Shown here in pieces: positions 15,517-23,066 of a stretch of 34,171 bases of DNA. The position numbers were made by a program, and so were the translations under genes. Position 1 is the first letter of the stretch. Each line of letters starts with the position of its first letter. The notes under the pieces are model-generated. The model did no database searches, had not been told where the DNA came from, and saw nothing but the letters and a program-made list of their open reading frames with translations. Origin of the DNA: Oscillospiraceae bacterium (lineage in GTDB: Bacteria; Bacillota; Clostridia; Oscillospirales; Ruminococcaceae). The stretch lies in NCBI GenBank assembly GCA_031280965.1, contig JAITFZ010000019.1, forward strand, positions 1 through 34,171, read 5' to 3'.

Positions 15517-16944
15517 TTAAGAAAAATATTCCTTTGCGTTGTAATAAGATATATTTTTTACTATTTCCTCTAATTTTTCAAAATCTGCCGGATACTCACC
15601 GTTCTCGACCCAGTTCCCGATTAAGTTGCATAAAATGCGCCTGAAGTATTCGTGTCTTGTGTAAGACAGAAAGCTTCTTGAATCCGTTAACATTCCCGCA
15701 AACAGCGACAACACGCCGTTGTTTGCAAGGGAAATCATCTGCCTTTCCATTCCGTCCTTATGGTCGTTGAACCACCAGCCCGCCCCGAACTGAAGCTTGC
15801 CTTTACGCGGCGCGGGTGAATCTGCGCGGCTCAGGCAGGCGTTCCCGCCGCCGCCCTGAAAACAGCCGGTTATACAGGAAATAAGGTCGTTGTCTTTTGG
15901 GTTCAGGTTGAATAAAATCGTGCGGGGCAAACTGGTTGTGACCTCTAACCTGTCTAAAAGACGCAAAAGCGGCACGGAATAATCAACGCCGGACATGCAG
16001 TCGTAGCCTGTATCTTTTCCGAGCATTGAAGTCATGGTGGTGTTTACGCCACGCGCCGCGCCCATGTGAAGTTGCATTGTCCAGCCGAGTTCGTTGTACA
16101 TTTTGCCGAGGTCAACGAGCATTTCTGTTTTAAAGGCGCATATTTCCTCAAAAGTCAGGTTTTCGCGCGAAAGAGCTTTCCTTATGATAATATCTAAAAT
16201 TTTATCGTCTTCGCTGATATAAACAGGCGGGTCAAGAGCATGGTCGGACATATTGCAACCGTTTGCGTTAAAGAAATCCATGCGGCTGTAAACGGCTTCT
16301 TTCAGGCTGTCATAATCACTGACCGCAGTTTTCGACAGCGCGGAAATATCGCCTATGTAATCCGTCCATGCGGGAGTTCCTATATCAAGCAGGTCGGACG
16401 GACGGAATGTAGGTTTAACCGCGGCTTTAAAGCCATCCTGTTTTAATTTTATGTGATGTTGAAGCGAGTCCGCGGGATTATCGGAGGTGCAAATCACTTC
16501 GACGTTGAACTTTTCTATAATTTCGCTGACCTTTAGCCCTTTTGCGAGAACGCCGGAGCAGTGATTCCAAATTTCCCCGGCGGTTTTTGCCGAAAGAGCG
16601 AGGTCGCAGTCAAAGACGCGCTTCAGCTCAAGGTGCGTCCAGTGGTAAAGCGGGTTGCCTATGCAGTTTTCGATAGTTTTAGCCCACTTTTTGAACTTAT
16701 CGAAATCGTCTGCCCCTCCGGTTATGTATTCTTCGTCCACGCCGCAGGCACGCATCGCCCGCCATTTGTAATGGTCGCCGCCGAGCCAAAGCGCGGCAAG
16801 GTTGTCAAAAACCCTGTCCTCGGCGATTTCCCGCGGGTCAAGGTGGCAGTGCCAGTCGATAATCGGCAGGTCTTTTACCGCGTCGTAAAGCCTTTCTGCC
16901 GTCTGTGTCTGCAAGAGGAAGTCTTCGCCCATAAATTTCTTCAT
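15517..16944 (-). CDS. uxaC: Glucuronate isomerase
   Basis: The 475-residue member of the amidohydrolase-like uronate isomerase family converts D-glucuronate to D-fructuronate, or D-galacturonate to D-tagaturonate. The N-terminal metal motif is DWHCHLDP (His32 and His34). Other family stretches are LWLGGDHYKWRAMRA, TDYIGDISALS, QLHMGAARGVN, QFGAGWWFNDH and LTDSRSFLSYTRHEYFRR. A purine-rich GGGGG stretch precedes the ATG at about 9 nt. It is the first gene of the uxaC-uxuA-uxuB operon. No dedicated regulator (UxuR/ExuR type) or transporter lies nearby. Confidence 0.95.
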   Translation of the reverse strand: MKKFMGEDFLLQTQTAERLYDAVKDLPIIDWHCHLDPREIAEDRVFDNLAALWLGGDHYKWRAMRACGVDEEYITGGADDFDKFKKWAKTIENCIGNPLYHWTHLELKRVFDCDLALSAKTAGEIWNHCSGVLAKGLKVSEIIEKFNVEVICTSDNPADSLQHHIKLKQDGFKAAVKPTFRPSDLLDIGTPAWTDYIGDISALSKTAVSDYDSLKEAVYSRMDFFNANGCNMSDHALDPPVYISEDDKILDIIIRKALSRENLTFEEICAFKTEMLVDLGKMYNELGWTMQLHMGAARGVNTTMTSMLGKDTGYDCMSGVDYSVPLLRLLDRLEVTTSLPRTILFNLNPKDNDLISCITGCFQGGGGNACLSRADSPAPRKGKLQFGAGWWFNDHKDGMERQMISLANNGVLSLFAGMLTDSRSFLSYTRHEYFRRILCNLIGNWVENGEYPADFEKLEEIVKNISYYNAKEYFS

Positions 16945-16977
16945 TATTACAAACCCCCGAAAAATAATATTTACTAT

Positions 16978-17006
16978 ATTTTAACATGATTTTAGAAAAA
17001 AGGCAA
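16978..17006 (-). promoter_or_regulatory. Promoter of the uxaC operon
   Basis: On the minus strand TTGCCT (17001-17006), a 17-nt spacer and TAAAAT (16978-16983) lie 33 nt upstream of the uxaC start codon. No clear operator dyad was found around it. Confidence 0.55.
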
Positions 17007-17095
17007 GGGCAAAAAGTACGGTTGTGTCATAAAATGAAATAAATATTTATGTAGGGGTGCGCATTGCGCGTCCGCAAAATATAGGAGGATATATA

Positions 17096-17983
17096 ATGAA
17101 AAATTTTCTGTTTCTCGGTGGTGATATGCGTTCAATATATGCTGCGAAGCGGCTTGGCGAACGCTATGACTGCTTTATTTACGGCTTTAGCGAACCCCTG
17201 CCTGTGTCTGCGGCAAACGTGTCGGTTCTGCGCGAAATAACAAAAGCGGGGAACCTTGTGCTTCCCCTGCCCGCCTGTTTTGATGGTTTTAATATAAATG
17301 CGCCTTATTTTAAGGCGCCGCTTCCGATTGAATTGATTCCCCTGGCTGTTTACGGCGGCGGCACTGTTTATTGCGGGAAATCATGTCCCGCGATTGAACA
17401 AATCTGCGCCGCGAATAACCTTAAACTTATAGATTATTTCGAGCGGGAGGAGTTGGCGGTGATGAACGCCGTTCCGACATCCGAGGGCTGTCTTGAAATA
17501 ATCATGCGCGAAAGCAGCAGAACCATATTCGGCTCGTCAATATTATTGACCGGCTTCGGCAGAATCTCGAAGGTGTTAGCAAAGCACCTGACTGCTCTCG
17601 GTGCGAAAATTACGGTAACAGCCCGAAAATACTGTGACCTTTCGTGGGCGCAAATCGCGGGGTGCGAAACCGTGCATCTATCTAAGCTTGACAACATGCT
17701 CGAAAAATTCGATACCATCATAAACACAGTGCCTGCGCCGCTTTTTGACGCAAGACGACTGAAGCGGCTGAAACCCGACTGTCTTATTGTTGACCTTGCG
17801 TCTGTAAGCGGTGTGGAAGACATTGAAACCGCGAAAAAGGAGGGCGTTAACGTAATTCATGCGCTTTCGTTGCCGGGAAAAGTTGCGCCTGCTACAGCGG
17901 GAAACATCGTAGCCGATACCATCATGAACATTTTAGCGGAAATGGCGGAGAACGGGGAGCCGGGAGGTGGAAGTAATGCTTGA
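17096..17983 (+). CDS. dpaA: Dipicolinate synthase subunit A
   Basis: The 295-residue dehydrogenase-like subunit works with DpaB to oxidise the lysine-pathway intermediate to dipicolinic acid in the mother cell; DPA is then loaded into the spore core with calcium. Features are the N-terminal FLFLGGDMRSIYAAKRL, a central Rossmann segment SSILLTGFGRISKVLAKHL, and the C-terminal IHALSLPGKVAPATAGNI. The start at 17096 has AGGAGG 7 nt upstream. The 3' end overlaps dpaB by 8 nt. In Bacillus this operon (spoVF) is sigma-K controlled; no convincing sigma-K or sigma-A promoter was found in the 90 nt upstream. Confidence 0.9.
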   Translation: MKNFLFLGGDMRSIYAAKRLGERYDCFIYGFSEPLPVSAANVSVLREITKAGNLVLPLPACFDGFNINAPYFKAPLPIELIPLAVYGGGTVYCGKSCPAIEQICAANNLKLIDYFEREELAVMNAVPTSEGCLEIIMRESSRTIFGSSILLTGFGRISKVLAKHLTALGAKITVTARKYCDLSWAQIAGCETVHLSKLDNMLEKFDTIINTVPAPLFDARRLKRLKPDCLIVDLASVSGVEDIETAKKEGVNVIHALSLPGKVAPATAGNIVADTIMNILAEMAENGEPGGGSNA

Positions 17984-18560
17984 CTTTACAAACATTACAA
18001 TCGGTTTCGCTGTGACCGGCTCATTCTGTACATTTGACGATGCATTCCGTCAAGCGCGAAGCTTAGTGCAGTTAGGTGCAAAATTAATACCTGTTATGTC
18101 CGAAACCGCATATTACACGGATACGCGGTTCGGCGGAGCTAAGGAGCGGGCTGACGAGTTGTCTGAAATTTGCGGCGCTGAGATTATAAGAACAATTGCG
18201 GACGCAGAACCGCTCGGGCCGGGAAAGGTGTTAGACGTGCTGTTGGTATGCCCGTGCACGGGGAATACGATGGCGAAGCTGGCGAATTCGATTACCGACA
18301 CCCCCGTTACTATGGCTGTTAAGTCCCATATCCGCAACAACCGTCCCGCCGTCCTCTCCATAGCGACCAACGATGCGCTTGCCGGTTCTGCCAAAAACAT
18401 GGGCGCGCTGATGAATTTGCGGAATTATTTCTTCGTGCCCTTGCGGCAGGATGATTCCGCGAACAAGCCCGCTTCATTAGTTTCGGATTTTATGCGGATT
18501 CCCGAAACGGTGGAACACGCGCTTCGGGGTACTCAATTACAACCTGTGATATTCTCGTGA
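17976..18560 (+). CDS. dpaB: Dipicolinate synthase subunit B
   Basis: The 194-residue flavoprotein-like subunit (SpoVFB) is the partner of DpaA in dipicolinate formation. Its fold is of the flavodoxin/HFCD type: IGFAVTGSFCTFDDAF near the N-terminus, then PCTGNTMAKLANSITDTPVTMAVKSH, and SIATNDALAGSAKNMGALMN. The start at 17976 has GGGAGG 8 nt upstream; the GTG at 17967 is too close to that site. Its translation should be coupled to dpaA. The pair is one of the clearest signs that the organism forms endospores. Confidence 0.9.
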   Translation: MLDFTNITIGFAVTGSFCTFDDAFRQARSLVQLGAKLIPVMSETAYYTDTRFGGAKERADELSEICGAEIIRTIADAEPLGPGKVLDVLLVCPCTGNTMAKLANSITDTPVTMAVKSHIRNNRPAVLSIATNDALAGSAKNMGALMNLRNYFFVPLRQDDSANKPASLVSDFMRIPETVEHALRGTQLQPVIFS

Positions 18561-18591
18561 GTCGTTTCTTTTAATTTTGTCTTAGAAACTA

Positions 18592-18620
18592 TTGACAAGC
18601 CGGTCGCTTTGTGTTATAAT
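18592..18620 (+). promoter_or_regulatory. Consensus sigma-A promoter of secG
   Basis: TTGACA (18592-18597), exactly 17 nt, then TATAAT (18615-18620): a perfect match in both boxes. It lies 43 nt upstream of the secG start codon, so secG is transcribed independently of dpaAB and at a high basal rate. Confidence 0.85.
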
Positions 18621-18663
18621 AAATTTTGTGTCAATGTATTACGGTAAAAGAAAGGCATTTGAA

Positions 18664-19026
18664 ATGGGTATTCTTGAGATTATAAGCGCTATATGCTTGA
18701 TATTGTCCTGCGTTTTCATAATTATAATGGTATTAATGCAGGATTCAAAGAAAGGGATGTCGCAGACATTAACCGGCGGCAGCTCGGATAACTTCTATCA
18801 GAGAAATTCGGGACGCTCGAAAGAAGCGCGTCTCGCCAAAGCAACCAGAACAGCAGCGATTTTGTTTTTTGTGGTTACGCTGATAGTTAATGTTTTCGCG
18901 ATTTACTTCAAGGGTGAGGATGAGAACGAGGATATCGAACCGGATTTGAGCTTTGAAGACTGGTTGGCGGAGCAGGGCGATGATTTTGATTTCGGCTTAG
19001 ACGGATTAGATTTTGATACCGATTAA
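18664..19026 (+). CDS. secG: Preprotein translocase subunit SecG with an acidic C-terminal tail
   Basis: The 120-residue protein has the two SecG membrane segments (about 5-27 and 64-83) joined by the conserved cytoplasmic loop LMQDSKKGMSQTLTGGSSDNFY. SecG assists SecA-driven translocation through SecYE. The first ~83 residues match the usual SecG length. The remaining 37 hold 17 Asp/Glu and no Lys or Arg, an extension not found in standard SecG. The start at 18664 follows AAAGG by 8 nt; the frame upstream crosses the promoter and is not coding. It is followed by a terminator and then rnr, the common secG-rnr order of Firmicutes. Confidence 0.9.
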   Translation: MGILEIISAICLILSCVFIIIMVLMQDSKKGMSQTLTGGSSDNFYQRNSGRSKEARLAKATRTAAILFFVVTLIVNVFAIYFKGEDENEDIEPDLSFEDWLAEQGDDFDFGLDGLDFDTD

Positions 19027-19040
19027 AAACAAGTAAATAC

Positions 19041-19073
19041 AAGCGGGCATGGCTTTTAAAGTTATGCCCGCTT
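19041..19073 (+). terminator. Intrinsic terminator after secG
   Basis: AAGCGGGCAT (19041-19050) pairs perfectly with ATGCCCGCTT (19064-19073) around a 13-nt loop. Only a short T-run follows, so some read-through to rnr is possible. Confidence 0.7.
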
Positions 19074-19100
19074 TACGTAGGAGAGGGAACTCTGCCGCAA

Positions 19101-19118
19101 CTTATACTAAAATCCAAT
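19101..19118 (+). repeat. Copy of the terminal sequence of the MITE-like element
   Basis: CTTATACTAAAATCCAAT is identical to 31668-31685, the left end of the hairpin element before birA. The flanking GCAA just upstream is also similar at both sites. Here the rest of the element is missing, so this may be a solo end or decayed copy. It sits between the secG terminator and the rnr leader. Confidence 0.6.
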
Positions 19119-19229
19119 GGAATTGCTGTATAACATAAAGGACAACAAGATTGAAACAAAACATAACCGAAACGGGGAAAACGTCGTTTTCATTCCCCGT
19201 TGGTGAAGAAAGGACTTTATAAAAATAAC
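19119..19229 (+). promoter_or_regulatory. rnr leader: copy 2 of the shared structured 5' element
   Basis: GGAATTGC (19119-19126) is followed after 76 nt by GTGAAGAAAGGACTTTAT, 9 nt before the rnr start. Immediately before this, AACGGGG (19171-19177) pairs with CCCCGTT (19195-19201). Inside it AAAACG and CGTTTT form an inner stem. The equivalent stem has different bases before bioY and glmU but still pairs. A short reading frame from TTG at 19151, with AAAGGA 8 nt upstream, ends in VGEERTL at a TAA inside the conserved segment. Confidence 0.55.
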
Positions 19230-21320
19230 ATGAAAAAAAGATACTCCGACAAGATTATAAAAACGCTTTACAGCGCCGATAAGCCGTTAAACATCTCCGA
19301 ACTCGCAAAAGTCGCGGACGTAAAGAAAACATCCGAGCTTAAACCCGCGCTGAACGATTTGTCGCGGAAAGGCTTAATAAATCAAAGCAAGAACGGTTGG
19401 CGGTTAGCCGGAAAAGACTTTTTCAAAGCCGAAGTTATGCGGGTTTTCAAGGCGCACGGGTTCATCAGGGACGTAAAAACAAGTGAGGAATTTTTCACGC
19501 CGGGCAGAAAACTGCTCGGAAGCGTACCCGGGGATTTTGTGCTTGCAAGAGTTACGAACAAAGAAAGAGGCGAGAACCTTAATTCTGCCGCAGAGGTCGT
19601 TTTAATAGAAGAAGAAAGCCAAAACGTTCTGACCGGCATGATAGTAAAGGAAAGCGGCGGGTTTTATATCTTGCCGGACAGTTTTGCGGCTGAACCGATT
19701 TTTATTAACAGCTACAGCGGCTTCAAGCCGCGTGAGGGCGACAAAGTCAGCTTTTCCTTAAAACAGCGCGGCGAGCGCCATTCGGAGCATGTGGCAGATA
19801 TTACGTCGATTTACGGTAACGCGGGCAGTGCGCGGGTTTGCGTCAGCGCATACCTTGATGAGAAGAACATTCCGCTTGAATTCCCGAAAGAAGCGAGAGA
19901 AGACGCAAAAATTATTTCCGATAAGGGCGTTAAAGACTCCGAAAACGCTAACAGATTAGATTTGCGCGGCGATGCTGTTTTTACAATTGACGGCGCGGAC
20001 ACTAAGGATATCGACGATGCGGTTTCTGCCGAGAAAACCGGAAGCGGCTACAGGCTTGGCGTACATATTGCGGACGTGTCGCATTATGTAAGGAAGAACA
20101 GCCCGCTTGACCTTTCGGCGCTTGAGCGCGGAACCAGCGTATATATTGCGGATTTAGTTGTGCCGATGCTGCCAAAAGAGCTGTCGAACGGCATCTGCTC
20201 GCTTAATCCGAAAGCGGACAGGCTTGCGCTTTCCTGCATTATGGAGCTTAATAACAACGCGGAAATCACAGGTTTTAAGTTTGCGAAAACTATAATTAAA
20301 TCAAGGCTTCAAGGGGTATATTCGGAAATAAACGAGTTGCTTGAAAATAATGGCGATAATAACTTAAAAGAAAAATACGCGGAAGTGATAACCGCGCTTC
20401 CCGTCATGAAAGAGCTTGCCGCTAAGCTTCAAAAAAACCGAAAGGACAGAGGCGCGCCGTTTATTGAAACGAGCGAGACCAAAATTATCTGCGATGAAGC
20501 GGGAAAATGCATAGATGTGCAAAAGCGGGAGAGCGGAAAAGCGGAAAATATCATTGAGGAGTTCATGCTCGCGGCGAACAACTGCGCGGCGAAGCTTGCG
20601 ATGGAAGCTGAAATTCCGTTTGTTTACCGTATTCATGAAGCGCCGGCTGTCGAAAAGCTCGACGCGCTCAAAGAAACGCTTGCTTTAATCGGCTTTGAAT
20701 ATACATTGCAGGGGCGCGGCGCGGCAGACCTTGCGGGGATTATTGAAAAAGCACGCGGCACCGAAAAAGCCGGAATCATAAACATGACGGTACTGCGGGC
20801 TATGATGAAAGCGAAGTATTCGGATGAACCTGTAGGGCATTACGGGCTCGTCATGAAAGAATACGCGCATTTTACCTCACCAATCAGGCGGTATCCCGAC
20901 CTGATTATACACAGGATTTTAAGCGATTATATTACGAACAGCGACAAGGCGGGAGCAAGGAAACGGTACGGAAAATTTGTGCATGAAGCGGCGGTTAAGT
21001 CGTCACATGCGGAACTTCGTGCGGTTAATGCCGAACGGGACTGCGAGAAATTTTTCATGGCGGAATATATGCAAAACCATGTAGGCGGCGAATTCGACGG
21101 AATTGTTTCAGGCGTAACGCAAAGCGGCATTTTCGTTATATTGGCGAATACAGTTGAGGGCAGGATAAGTAGCGACAGCCTTGGCGTCTGCGCCGTTGAC
21201 AACAACATAAGTTTGACGGAGCAGTTATCGGGGAAGCGGTTCGCTCTCGGCGACAGGGTTAGGGTGAAGTGTACTTCGGCAAATGTTGCGTTTGGCATGA
21301 TTGATTTTGAGATTATATAA
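19230..21320 (+). CDS. rnr: Ribonuclease R
   Basis: The 696-residue 3'-5' exoribonuclease of the RNB/RNase II family degrades structured RNA and takes part in tmRNA-linked quality control. Domains are an N-terminal winged helix (about 1-60), two cold-shock domains (about 70-220), the RNB catalytic domain (about 245-580) and a C-terminal S1 domain (about 615-696). The catalytic Asp cluster is in FTIDGADTKDIDDAVS. FTSPIRRYPDLIIHR is the conserved RNB C-terminal motif. The ATG at 19230 is the first internal methionine after the shared leader. The frame is open upstream through VKKGLYKNN, so an N-terminal extension remains possible. The tmRNA gene lies 4 kb downstream; smpB is not in the window. 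Confidence 0.94.
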   Translation: MKKRYSDKIIKTLYSADKPLNISELAKVADVKKTSELKPALNDLSRKGLINQSKNGWRLAGKDFFKAEVMRVFKAHGFIRDVKTSEEFFTPGRKLLGSVPGDFVLARVTNKERGENLNSAAEVVLIEEESQNVLTGMIVKESGGFYILPDSFAAEPIFINSYSGFKPREGDKVSFSLKQRGERHSEHVADITSIYGNAGSARVCVSAYLDEKNIPLEFPKEAREDAKIISDKGVKDSENANRLDLRGDAVFTIDGADTKDIDDAVSAEKTGSGYRLGVHIADVSHYVRKNSPLDLSALERGTSVYIADLVVPMLPKELSNGICSLNPKADRLALSCIMELNNNAEITGFKFAKTIIKSRLQGVYSEINELLENNGDNNLKEKYAEVITALPVMKELAAKLQKNRKDRGAPFIETSETKIICDEAGKCIDVQKRESGKAENIIEEFMLAANNCAAKLAMEAEIPFVYRIHEAPAVEKLDALKETLALIGFEYTLQGRGAADLAGIIEKARGTEKAGIINMTVLRAMMKAKYSDEPVGHYGLVMKEYAHFTSPIRRYPDLIIHRILSDYITNSDKAGARKRYGKFVHEAAVKSSHAELRAVNAERDCEKFFMAEYMQNHVGGEFDGIVSGVTQSGIFVILANTVEGRISSDSLGVCAVDNNISLTEQLSGKRFALGDRVRVKCTSANVAFGMIDFEII

Positions 21321-21355
21321 AAACAGGGTGCGATTTTTAAAGTCGCACCCTGTTT
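21321..21355 (+). terminator. Intrinsic terminator after rnr
   Basis: A perfect 13-bp stem (21321-21333 with 21343-21355) is followed by a T-run. It directly follows the TAA of rnr. The flanking A and T runs would also allow function in the reverse direction. Confidence 0.9.
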
Positions 21356-21360
21356 TTTGT

Positions 21361-21389
21361 CACCAAATAAAGTGTCTGTGCATAGTCTA
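21361..21389 (+). promoter_or_regulatory. Sigma-K-type sporulation promoter
   Basis: CACC (21361-21364), 16 nt, then CATAGTCTA (21381-21389) fits the Bacillus sigma-K consensus mACm-N16-CATANNNTA at every defined position. It is the only promoter-like sequence between the rnr terminator and the His-rich gene, 73 nt before its start codon. Sigma-K acts in the mother cell late in sporulation, when coat proteins are made. Confidence 0.65.
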
Positions 21390-21461
21390 TAGCAGTGGAG
21401 ATTATCGAAAACTGTCGGAATTAATCGAAACTAAGAATAAATTAACGAAAGGGAGAAAAAA

Positions 21462-21797
21462 ATGATTTGCAACAGGAACGACAGACGTGACAATATCGAG
21501 GAAGCCATCGGCAACGTAAGACCTTTTGAAAGACGGGAATTTAACTGTCCCGAAGACCGCAGGGTTATCAGGTATCGTCATATAGTCAATCACAGACACA
21601 ACATTATTAATGAATATGATGTTATCCACAGACATCACCATCATTATAACGATGTTGTCAGAATTCGCGAAGAACACAGACATCACGACAACAGACATCA
21701 CAAGCCTGAATACTGTGAAAATCAACTAAGCCTTGACGGCAACTTGGTGGAAAGCCGCGGGTTAGAGACCGATATTGAATCAGAAGGCTGCGAGTAA
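21462..21797 (+). CDS. His-rich CotD-like spore coat protein
   Basis: The 111-residue hydrophilic protein has 13 histidines concentrated in residues ~38-80, in clusters such as HRHHHHYND and EHRHHDNRHH. A block FNCPEDRRVIRYRHIVNHRHN precedes the main clusters. No signal peptide or membrane segment is present. Composition and the repeated R/H-rich strand pattern resemble the CotD family of inner spore coat proteins of Bacillus and Clostridium; this is by resemblance, not by alignment. GGGAG lies about 6 nt upstream of the ATG. The sigma-K-type promoter upstream and the nearby dpaAB genes support a late sporulation role. A metal-binding function of the His clusters is an alternative or additional possibility. 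Confidence 0.7.
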   Translation: MICNRNDRRDNIEEAIGNVRPFERREFNCPEDRRVIRYRHIVNHRHNIINEYDVIHRHHHHYNDVVRIREEHRHHDNRHHKPEYCENQLSLDGNLVESRGLETDIESEGCE

Positions 21798-21826
21798 GCC
21801 GGGCAGTTTTGCCACGGAGCGAACGG

Positions 21827-21852
21827 GCGGGCGGATTATCACATCCGCCCGC
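21827..21852. terminator. Terminator between coat-like gene and S-component gene
   Basis: GCGGGCGGA (21827-21835) and TCCGCCCGC (21844-21852) form a perfect 9-bp stem with an 8-nt loop, then TTT. It overlaps the last codons of the convergent minus-strand S-component gene, so it can serve the plus strand directly. Confidence 0.7.
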
Positions 21853-22366
21853 TTTGTCTGTCAAGTTTTTTTAAGAGTTCCGATAACGGAATGATTAGCG
21901 TGCCGAATGCGAAGTTGCTTATGGCGTAGCCTATATCTACAGGAAACCCCGCGGCAATCCAGGCAACCATACCATTAAAACTCAACCCTGTCCACAAAGC
22001 CCAAAAAGGAGCGTACAGCGTCCCGAAGGACAAACCGCCGAGCGCGCACAGAACCATGTATATCGGAGCCAAAACTTTTTTCGGGAGCTTTATTTTCCCC
22101 GCCAGCATGAACAAGCCCCACGGGAAAAGCCATACATATAAATACGGCATCATCCATATAAAGCCGTAAAATGCCCCGTGCAGTATTATCCAAACGTAAA
22201 TCGGTATCAGCGCCCGCACCCGGTACGTAAGCGTAAATGCCGCTATGAAAAGCCCCATCAATTGAACGCCGGGCACTGCCTGCATTGCGAACTGCGACGC
22301 ATGTATTATCGCCCCGAGCATGGCGAACAGCGTTAAATACCTAAGCCGACGTGTAGACGAACGCAT
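21839..22366 (-). CDS. ECF transporter S component, probably for cobalamin
   Basis: The 175-residue hydrophobic protein has about six predicted membrane segments, beginning RYLTLFAMLGAIIHASQFAMQ, and a Pro/Trp-rich WMMPYLYVWLFPWGLFMLAGK. Size and topology fit the substrate-binding S subunit of energy-coupling-factor transporters, which recruit a shared EcfA/A'/T module encoded elsewhere. Cobalamin specificity is inferred because the only promoter upstream drives a cobalamin riboswitch and the preceding gene encodes a DUF4430 lipoprotein. This arrangement recalls CbrT-type vitamin B12 uptake. The start at 22366 (MRSSTRRL) overlaps the lipoprotein gene by 26 nt and has only a weak Shine-Dalgarno site, so coupling is likely. 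Confidence 0.75.
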   Translation of the reverse strand: MRSSTRRLRYLTLFAMLGAIIHASQFAMQAVPGVQLMGLFIAAFTLTYRVRALIPIYVWIILHGAFYGFIWMMPYLYVWLFPWGLFMLAGKIKLPKKVLAPIYMVLCALGGLSFGTLYAPFWALWTGLSFNGMVAWIAAGFPVDIGYAISNFAFGTLIIPLSELLKKLDRQSGRM

Positions 22367-22772
22367 ATACTTTATCCGGTTCTGTTTCCGTCGAGTCCAC
22401 TCCGGTTGAAGCGAATTCGCCGTCAATGTAAAACGCCCAGTAAGCGCCGTCTTGGTTAAAGTCGGCTCTCAGCCCGTTGACGTATATGACCATCAGCCCG
22501 AACGACGCTTCCTCACCTCCGATTAAGCCGACCTCGACCAAAGCCGCTCCAATTGTGACTTCGTCTGTCCTGACGTTCCAAACGGTGGTTTCTTCTTCAT
22601 TGTCGGTGACTTCAAATCTAAACTCAACCGAACCCTGCCCTATGTCCCGGGCTTCAATTTCCGAAGCATCGGGAGGGGTGTTCTCATTGCAACCTGTCAG
22701 TACGCTTACCGCAATCAGCGCAACTAAAAGTAATGACAAAATAAATTTCGCGCGATTTTTCACTTGGTTCAT
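22341..22772 (-). CDS. DUF4430 lipoprotein, probable cobalamin-capture protein
   Basis: The 143-residue protein has a type II signal peptide with lipobox LTGC (Cys28) and one small domain. The segment DGAYWAFYIDGEFASTGVDSTE is typical of DUF4430, which is related to the C-terminal domain of transcobalamin/intrinsic factor. AGGAG lies about 9 nt upstream of the ATG. It is the first gene after the cobalamin riboswitch and is followed by the S component, so it probably presents cobalamin to the transporter at the outer membrane face. Direct B12 binding is an inference from family and context. Confidence 0.82.
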   Translation of the reverse strand: MNQVKNRAKFILSLLLVALIAVSVLTGCNENTPPDASEIEARDIGQGSVEFRFEVTDNEEETTVWNVRTDEVTIGAALVEVGLIGGEEASFGLMVIYVNGLRADFNQDGAYWAFYIDGEFASTGVDSTETEPDKVYAFVYTSA

Positions 22773-22833
22773 TTTGCACTTCTCCTAATAATATTAATTT
22801 TTTATTCCGCGTCCTTTAAAGAAACGGCTGAGC

Positions 22834-23022
22834 GGCAATACCGGTTTCGCGGTATTTTTCTGCCTTAGGGGCAAAGTCTTCCGGCTCGATACTTTGTATT
22901 CTCTCGTCTTCTCGGCTTGACGCCAATGACTTTCAGGGTTTTGCGGAAACCCTGCTGAGAGAAAAAACATATCATACGGCGGCGAACCCGCGCAGAAATT
23001 TCATCTGCTTCCTTTTTCCCTT
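22834..23022 (-). ncRNA. Cobalamin riboswitch
   Basis: In the minus-strand transcript, GGAAGCAGATGAAATTTCTG followed by CGCGG (23012-22988) matches the 5' conserved core (GGTGAAA stem, then GCRCGG). It is followed by a CGCCGCCGTA-like variant of the usual CCGCCACTGTA element. The 3' B12 box AGCCGGAAGACTTTGCC (22886-22870) fits AGYCMGGAGACCTGCC with few changes. A further hairpin (GGC plus AATACCG/CGGTATT arms, 22834-22864) lies between the aptamer and the gene. No T-run follows it, so control may be at translation. Boundaries are approximate. Confidence 0.85.
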
Positions 23023-23034
23023 ACTCAATTTAAA

Positions 23035-23063
23035 ATGATAACATAAATCAGCCCGCATGTCAA
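23035..23063 (-). promoter_or_regulatory. Promoter of the cobalamin-uptake unit
   Basis: Minus-strand TTGACA (23058-23063), 17 nt, TATCAT (23035-23040). Transcription would start a few bases before the riboswitch aptamer, as expected. Confidence 0.75.
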
Positions 23064-23066
23064 CCA

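Noticed and set aside
17052-17075. Short G/C palindrome (GCGC-ATT-GCGC core) upstream of dpaA, resembling dispersed intergenic repeats
   Set aside because: No second copy was found in the window and the symmetric core is only 11 nt, so a repeat family cannot be supported.
17007-17095. Possible sporulation promoter for dpaA (CATAAAATG near 17028)
   Set aside because: It misses the final TA of the sigma-K -10 and no matching -35 lies at the right distance; a sigma-E reading also fails at the -35.
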